A stretch of 64,000 bases of DNA, taken from contig JACCGJ010016189.1 in the NCBI GenBank assembly GCA_013407085.1, positions 29,369 to 93,368 of the forward strand, given 5' to 3'. The notes below the pieces were generated by a model. The model did not search any database. It worked only from the letters and a program-made list of their open reading frames with translations, and had not been told where the DNA came from. Below are positions 59,181 through 64,000 of this stretch, one piece after another. The stretch is from Atriophallophorus winterbourni (lineage: Eukaryota > Platyhelminthes > Trematoda > Plagiorchiida > Microphallidae). Within the stretch, counting starts at the first letter, position 1, and the number at the start of each line of letters is the position of its first letter. The position numbers and the translations under genes are program-made.

Positions 59181-61288
59181 AGAAGCTGCCCGTCCACGAT
59201 CGTTGATCCGGCCATCGTGAACGCCTAATACCCGAACAACGTTGCCTTCCACAGCGGGAATCGTTGCTTCTTCGTCGTAACTGGCTACCGGAGACGATAT
59301 CTGACGGTTGACGTCGCTGGGCTCTATATTCAATAATGTTTCCACTGGAAGAGTGTCATAACGTAGGGACTCGAGTGGCATATTGTCAAGGTCTAATGTT
59401 AAATTGTACGGAGGCATTGGACAAGGACCAGTCGTATTTAAGAAGTTATTGAAACAACGCAGGAACAGATTGACGTATGGTGGCTCTAATTTGCGGCGCA
59501 AAAGATTTATTAATTCTTCTGCGTAAGATTGACCCGATGAGAACACGCGATTAGTTCGCCTAAGAACGTTTGCAGAAGAAAATTCTACTCGCATTACGTC
59601 ATTAGTACTCTTTAACCAGCGCTTGGAAAGCGGGAGTGACGACACATCAAAGTTTTTCAATATTGCCGCAGCAAGCACGTGCCTACATGGCAAACATTGA
59701 TCAACGAAAAATGTACATGTGCACTTCCAGTTTAAGCAGCACACCTCCCAAACCCGCGAGTCCCTAACAAGAACCATAATTTCCGTTGAGCCTACTATAG
59801 TAACTGTGGAAGCAGTTACGTTTGCGGATATGAGGTCTACGGCGTATGGCATAAGAAGATCGCACAGGGAATCTAATTCCGAGTGGTTGGGGACGCGAAC
59901 CCGCCTCATGCTATTCGAATAAATTTCGCGTTGTCGGTGCCAGATAAGATACCCAACTCCGATTTGGGATATCCGAATGGCCTCCCATATAGCGATCCTA
60001 CCACTAAGGCGATTCATTTTTAAACATTTGTGCATCGCCTCTACCATGTTCGTGTCCCCAATACCGTAAGTAGATACCTTAGGACGGCGAGCATTTGCCC
60101 ACTTACGGGAGCTGCCACAGTATTGCCCTTTGAAGTATGAAAAGAACACGGGATCCGCTCTTTGCACATTGATTAACGCAAAGGCGTATCGCCATAAACT
60201 CCTGGTACTAATTGCTACGTACACCCATTTAAGAGCTTCCCTCTGGGGGTTACGACGAGTGACATTCCGAATAATGTGCACTCGGCAAAGCAAATGTGAA
60301 GCGTTGGGAAAAACGTCTTCAACTGCATTCGCTATCGCAGGGGCTCCATCGGACATAATAGTACGAACGGCGTCCCTATCACCGACGAATTCAACGAAGG
60401 TAAGTAGGAACGTCCGAATATCCTCTGCTGTCTCCCGCCACAGAAAACCTATTGCTACAGGAAGACTCTTCCGGCAGCCATCTACGATCATCAATTGATA
60501 AAGAAAATATTTCTCACGATTGGTACGGAAGGTACCATCGATGAGAATAAAATCGGAAAAACGATTAAACAAACTTAGCATCTCCTTTGTACAGAACACG
60601 AAATGCGTCATCCTGTCGGTTTCGTCCAGCAATACCCTTGCCTTTCCATCGACGTTCAGTTCAGCTTCCATGCGACGAATATAGGCTATGAAAAATGGAT
60701 TATTATAAGTATATTCACTAATTAAAATTTCATTTAAATTGCATTTCAAAAACTATTACCGGGATTGTTTCGTCCTGCCAGAACTCGACGACGCATATTC
60801 ACAACATCGCAGCCATTAAGATTCTTCTGGAACCGAGCATTCACATAATACCGAATATTGTATGACGGGGTTCCGCTTTCAAGCAACGGCTGAATGGCAT
60901 GCAGTTCCGAAGGAGTGAGTCGTCTGTTTCGGGAGTGCCACGATCCGGCTACTAATTCATGGTTATGGACCATGTTACTAGTAGTAATCCGAAATTGCAC
61001 GCCATGGCGACCAATGTTGAAAAAAGCTTCGCAATTGGTTGCGGTGGAAGTTCGACGACGAATTCCAAGTGTAGGCCTCTGTACGGATCCTTTTCGTTGA
61101 CACTCATATTTCATGAATGTCAGCTCGCCCGCTGAATTTCTTTTCGAAGATCGTTTGGAATAGTGGGTTCCGGAAACTCGAGTGAATTCTGCCAGTATGT
61201 GGTTCAATTCCTCGAGACTTTCGAACAACCGGTTACCAATAGTATGCTGAAAAAGCTCAGTGATATCGTTAGCGCTCATTATTACCAA
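59163..61288 (-). CDS. MULE (Mutator-like) DNA transposase, two exons, apparently intact
   Basis: Joining 61288-60760 to 60685-59163 gives one 683-residue frame with no stops. Near the N terminus, C63, C86, H108 and H110 (in HNHEL) form a C2H2 zinc module like the FAR1/FLYWCH-type DNA-binding domains of MULEs. The transposase core follows: D226 in LIDGTFR, D289 in IMSDGAP followed by CRVH (C310, H313), and E392 in NMVEAMHK, a full DDE triad with the typical MULE C-x2-H. A SWIM finger lies at C498, C500, C510 and H512. The C-terminal 170 residues are unrecognised. The first ATG is used; a second lies three codons in. It abuts a LINE fragment on its 3' side with almost no untranslated sequence. 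Terminal inverted repeats were not found. It is either a recently active transposon or a domesticated gene. Confidence 0.88.
60686..60759 (-). other. 74-nt intron in the MULE transposase gene
   Basis: The exon 1 boundary atcccg|gtaatag and the exon 2 boundary ttttcatag|cctatat are good GT-AG sites. Removing 74 nt turns two overlapping open frames into one 2052-nt coding sequence (684 codons including the stop) and joins Asn-Asn-Pro to Ala-Tyr-Ile. Read through, the intron would give a stop in the first frame a few codons on. Such very short introns are known in flatworm genes. Confidence 0.75.
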
Positions 61289-61333
61289 AGTGATCCCTGA
61301 TCACTTGCGAGGAGTTTTATTTGACCCAGAATG

Positions 61334-61440
61334 AATAATTTTAGCCAATCAAATAACCGACCAATCAGATGTAGGAACGTTTTTGAGAATAATTTTAGCC
61401 AATCAAATAATCAACCAATCAGAGGTCACAACGTTTGTGA
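61334..61440 (-). promoter_or_regulatory. Tandemly duplicated double CCAAT-box module upstream of the MULE gene
   Basis: A 54-bp unit occurs twice in direct repeat. Each unit carries two CCAAT boxes in good context (gCCAATCA) 16 bp apart, at 61345, 61361, 61399 and 61415. They lie 57-131 bp upstream of the transposase ATG, inverted relative to that gene. Evenly spaced CCAAT boxes of this kind are typical NF-Y sites in animal promoters. No convincing TATA box is visible. Confidence 0.5.
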
Positions 61441-62104
61441 CAATACAACTAATCTGGGAATGGATTTCGAAATATTTCTATTCTCTAATATATATGAAAC
61501 GAAAACATCTGTGGGTGATTTTATAAGTATTAGGGTTCGTGGTTACATGCTGTTTTCGCGTGAACGGGCAAAGCAGCACACTGGTCGGAATTACCGTTTG
61601 AAGTGAGAAAACTCTTTTTCAGTCATTTCAAGGATAATTAGCAGATAGATTAAAAAAAGATATTCTTAGAACCAGTTTCTCTTGAGTAATTTCAGTCCAA
61701 AGAGTTTCTACAAATTATGTTTGTATAAGGTATCATGATCAATAATGGAATTGGGCTTCATAAGAGATAATAAGGTTTAACAGATCAAATAAAGTCTGAG
61801 AAGTGCTATTCGTTGCGTTTAGCTTATATTCAGACTTCTAATTTTTTTTCAATTTAGTTAAGATAAAGGAAGCGTGATTATCTACCTTAAGGTGCAATTT
61901 CGTGTGTGAGGAGTTTTACGAATTTTAATACGGCGAGAAATGGATGTTTCAGGATGCATATTGTATAGAATATCGTGGAACGTTAATTTTAACTTTAAGA
62001 TATTATCACAAGTTATCAGTTCCGGTATGTAACGTATAAATGAAAAGGGAATATGGAAATGTAATTGGGATCACGTACCGCATTCAAGCAAATGAAGAAT
62101 AAAA
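61441..62104. other. Non-coding stretch upstream of the MULE
   Basis: Probably contains the 5' terminal region of the MULE, but no inverted partner was found near 59160. Confidence 0.45.
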
Positions 62105-62128
62105 CATTTATTTATTTATTTATTTATT
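62105..62128. repeat. ATTT microsatellite at the edge of the LINE endonuclease fragment
   Basis: Six ttta units; it marks an abrupt end of coding homology. Confidence 0.85.
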
Positions 62129-62770
62129 CAAGAGTGGATGCAGTGCATTTATGACGAAACCGTGTAGGATCATTCACATGCTGGTTAATCGTATGATTAT
62201 GGAGCCATCCGAGTAAAGTTTCAGATTGCTGGGTGACTGCACCTTTAGGGAAATCCAATCTATGTCTGGGAGGTTGAAATCACCCGAAATAAGTACGCTG
62301 GAAGTTGAGTGAAGCAAACCGTCGAGTGTCTCAATAAACTGTGTAATCTCCTGTTGGGATGCACTGTGTGACCTAAACACAAGCGATTGCGAAAGATGAC
62401 TTATTGCAAGTCAGGATACTCGTAAGAACTTGGACGTTTCCAATGACTACTGATATACCTGTACCCATGCTGTGCAAACCATCCTCCAAGAGAAGTGCAA
62501 CGCCACCGCCTCTTCTATCGCCCGGTCTATCGCATCTTATGACGAGATACTGTTCGCTTTTTTATCGGCACCTCATCAATCACAGACAGCCAGGTCTGAG
62601 AAAGAGCTATAACCCTTAGGTGTAACTGAACCACGCGGTGAGAAAGTTCAGCCCACTTAGTTCTTATGCTGCATACATTGGCGTAAAATACTTGGGCACT
62701 GGTTATTCGTGCTTCTGAATCTAATCCTATTTGGCCCTCGGTCGAAGCACCCAAGAGAGCTGCAAGTTTT
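62105..62770 (-). mobile_element. LINE endonuclease fragment (second CR1-like family) with TAAA-repeat edge
   Basis: Minus strand. Motifs are YANVCSIRTKWAELSHRVVQ, VIALSQTWLS, CDRPGDRRGGGVALLLEDG, SVLISGDFNLPDIDW, and (after a frameshift) NQHVNDPTRFRHKCTASTLE. It stops abruptly at a TAAA microsatellite (62105-62128). Upstream of 62770 the sequence may be the matching ORF1 but is too degraded to say. It may be the 5' part of the element whose RT lies at 57.6-59.2 kb, the MULE lying between them. Confidence 0.75.
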
Positions 62771-64000
62771 CTGGCGTGCTACGTAGAGCTGAAGCATCAG
62801 TTTCGGCAGCCTCTTGCCTCAAGGTAATGGACTGTTGCCTCACACTTGAGACCGCATCTATCGTAGAGAAGCAACTACTGGAGTCACCTGCTTGTGTGCC
62901 ATCGTCATTTGCGCTAAGTCAATCAGCGTCATCTTGGCCGGACAGCAAGACTCGTGGCAAAGTGCTGTTCAATATGATTGTCTGTGACTAAATAGCGTTT
63001 TGCGCTGCATCCGGTTTAAGAATGACAGACGTTCCCACGACTAAGTTTTTTCCTATTAGAAACAGAAGACTGTTGCCTAATCCGGGAAGGAGGGTTGACG
63101 GGCTTCATCCGAAGTTTATCTAGTGTTGATTTGGCGATATACTCAGCCCTAGCCAGGAATGCATCCCGATCCGTCTGGTATTTGAATTCATCCAGGATTG
63201 GTCAATGGCGGTTACCCATCCTTCAATTTCCTACAAGGTGGACTGGCATTGTGGGAGTAGAAGGCTTGAACTCCCACATAACGAAACTGAACTGAACTGA
63301 AAAATCTGAGTGATATCTTTAGTGATCATCATTACAAGAGCAAATTATTGAAATTGGAAAAATGAACATAGCTAATCATATCACTGTTTACAGAAGCAAT
63401 CAATCGAAAGGCTGAATGAACGATCTGTATGAAAGACATTTCTCATTTAGAATACTAAAAACCAAAAGTACACAGATAATTGTATTTTTTAACGATAAAA
63501 CCACCACCAACCAGGTGATGGAACTAATGTTTACCCTGCGGCTCGGAGTCGCTCTTCTCATCTCATTTGATACCCATGCTTTATGCTTGGAATTCTGACT
63601 GCCAATTGTTGGATTATCGTTTAAATCTTTTAAATAACTGATCAATGTTTCAGGCGTGTATTTTTCTCAGATCTGCTGCGACGGTATTTGTTATTATACT
63701 TTGACGTCTGGACTAATTCTGTTGATCGCCGTTTCGAGGAGAATATTTTTTCAATTGGATTGAAGAATTATTCTTGGCGGTTTCTTTCTCATGTTTAATG
63801 TATACCTTAAGTTTCACGTAGCATGTACGGACACAAATTCCATCGCTAGTGAAGACAAGTTCACGGCATTCTAACTTCCATTTGCGATTTTAAACATTCT
63901 GCGGTTTATAAAGCAGCATTAGTAAATTTCATTACCAAAACTACCTTGTTGTTTGTCACATCTGTTGCTTGACCTTCAAATTTGAATTAGAAAATTATAT
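62771..64000. other. No gene recognised; possible degraded LINE ORF1 to about 63300
   Basis: 62770-63300 is richer in GC than the rest and sits upstream of the endonuclease fragment in LINE order, ending at an ACTGA microsatellite (63283-63300). I cannot show homology. 63300-64000 shows nothing. Confidence 0.4.

Noticed and set aside
59719..61100. Plus-strand frames of 67, 122 and 68 codons
   Set aside because: They are antisense shadows of the MULE transposase.
1..64000. tRNA genes, rRNA genes, CRISPR arrays, LTR retrotransposons, endogenous virus sequences
   Set aside because: I looked for cloverleaf B boxes with an A box, regularly spaced identical short repeats, and LTR-type gag/protease/integrase motifs, and saw none.

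Overview
The window looks like a gene-poor, repeat-rich animal genome, AT-rich by eye. A parasitic flatworm (trematode or monogenean) is the best guess. The grounds are the mix of degenerate CR1-like and RTE-like LINEs, Penelope-like fragments and SINE-like repeats carrying hammerhead ribozymes, a combination known from schistosomes. No species-specific gene is present, so the placement is an inference. There are no operons, Shine-Dalgarno sites, CRISPR arrays or recognisable tRNA/rRNA genes. The real coding exons have GT-AG introns.

Host gene: three minus-strand exons (35436-35851, 30986-31298, 16079-16546) join in consistent codon phases into about 400 residues. They encode a two-Ig-domain cell-surface protein resembling the insect dpr/DIP neuronal recognition family. 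The first Ig domain is split by a 4.1 kb intron. A 14.4 kb intron between the domains holds most of the transposons in the left half. The 5' (signal peptide) and 3' (membrane anchor) exons were not found.

Mobile elements: at least seven pieces of CR1-like LINEs of one broad family (4.2, 6.3-7.7, 19.5-22.5, 24.8-26.5, 43.7-44.0, 45.4-48.2 kb, possibly 11.5 kb), pieces of a second CR1-like family (57.6-59.2 and 62.1-62.8 kb), three RTE-like remnants (14.2, 16.7-17.6, 55.7-57.6 kb) and two Penelope-like endonuclease remnants (22.6-22.9, 34.5-34.9 kb). All are broken. The LINE at 19.5-22.5 kb sits inside another repeat whose uninterrupted inverted copy lies at 23.6-24.3 kb. The exception is a MULE (Mutator-like) transposase gene at 59163-61288. 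It is uninterrupted once a 74-nt intron is removed, keeps a DDE triad and a SWIM zinc finger, and has a duplicated pair of CCAAT boxes just upstream.

Most unusual system: about twenty hammerhead-ribozyme-like motifs occur in two related repeat families spread from 2 to 54 kb. Each copy has the CTGANGA box, a stem II hairpin, the GAAA box (or a variant), and a stem III made of the self-complementary ACCGGT, so efficient folding probably needs two molecules or two tandem units. Family A is a roughly 235-240 bp unit found singly, in tandem (51.4-52.1, 53.7-54.2 kb) and as head-to-head inverted pairs (2.7, 5.2, 10.1, 50.2 kb). Family B has better catalytic cores, and one copy (18.3 kb) sits in the loop of a 34-bp near-perfect hairpin. 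Many family A copies share a G-to-T change at the catalytic G12 position.

The stretches 8-10, 11-14, 28-30, 36-42.6 and 44-45.4 kb show nothing I can support beyond simple repeats and are probably intronic or intergenic.
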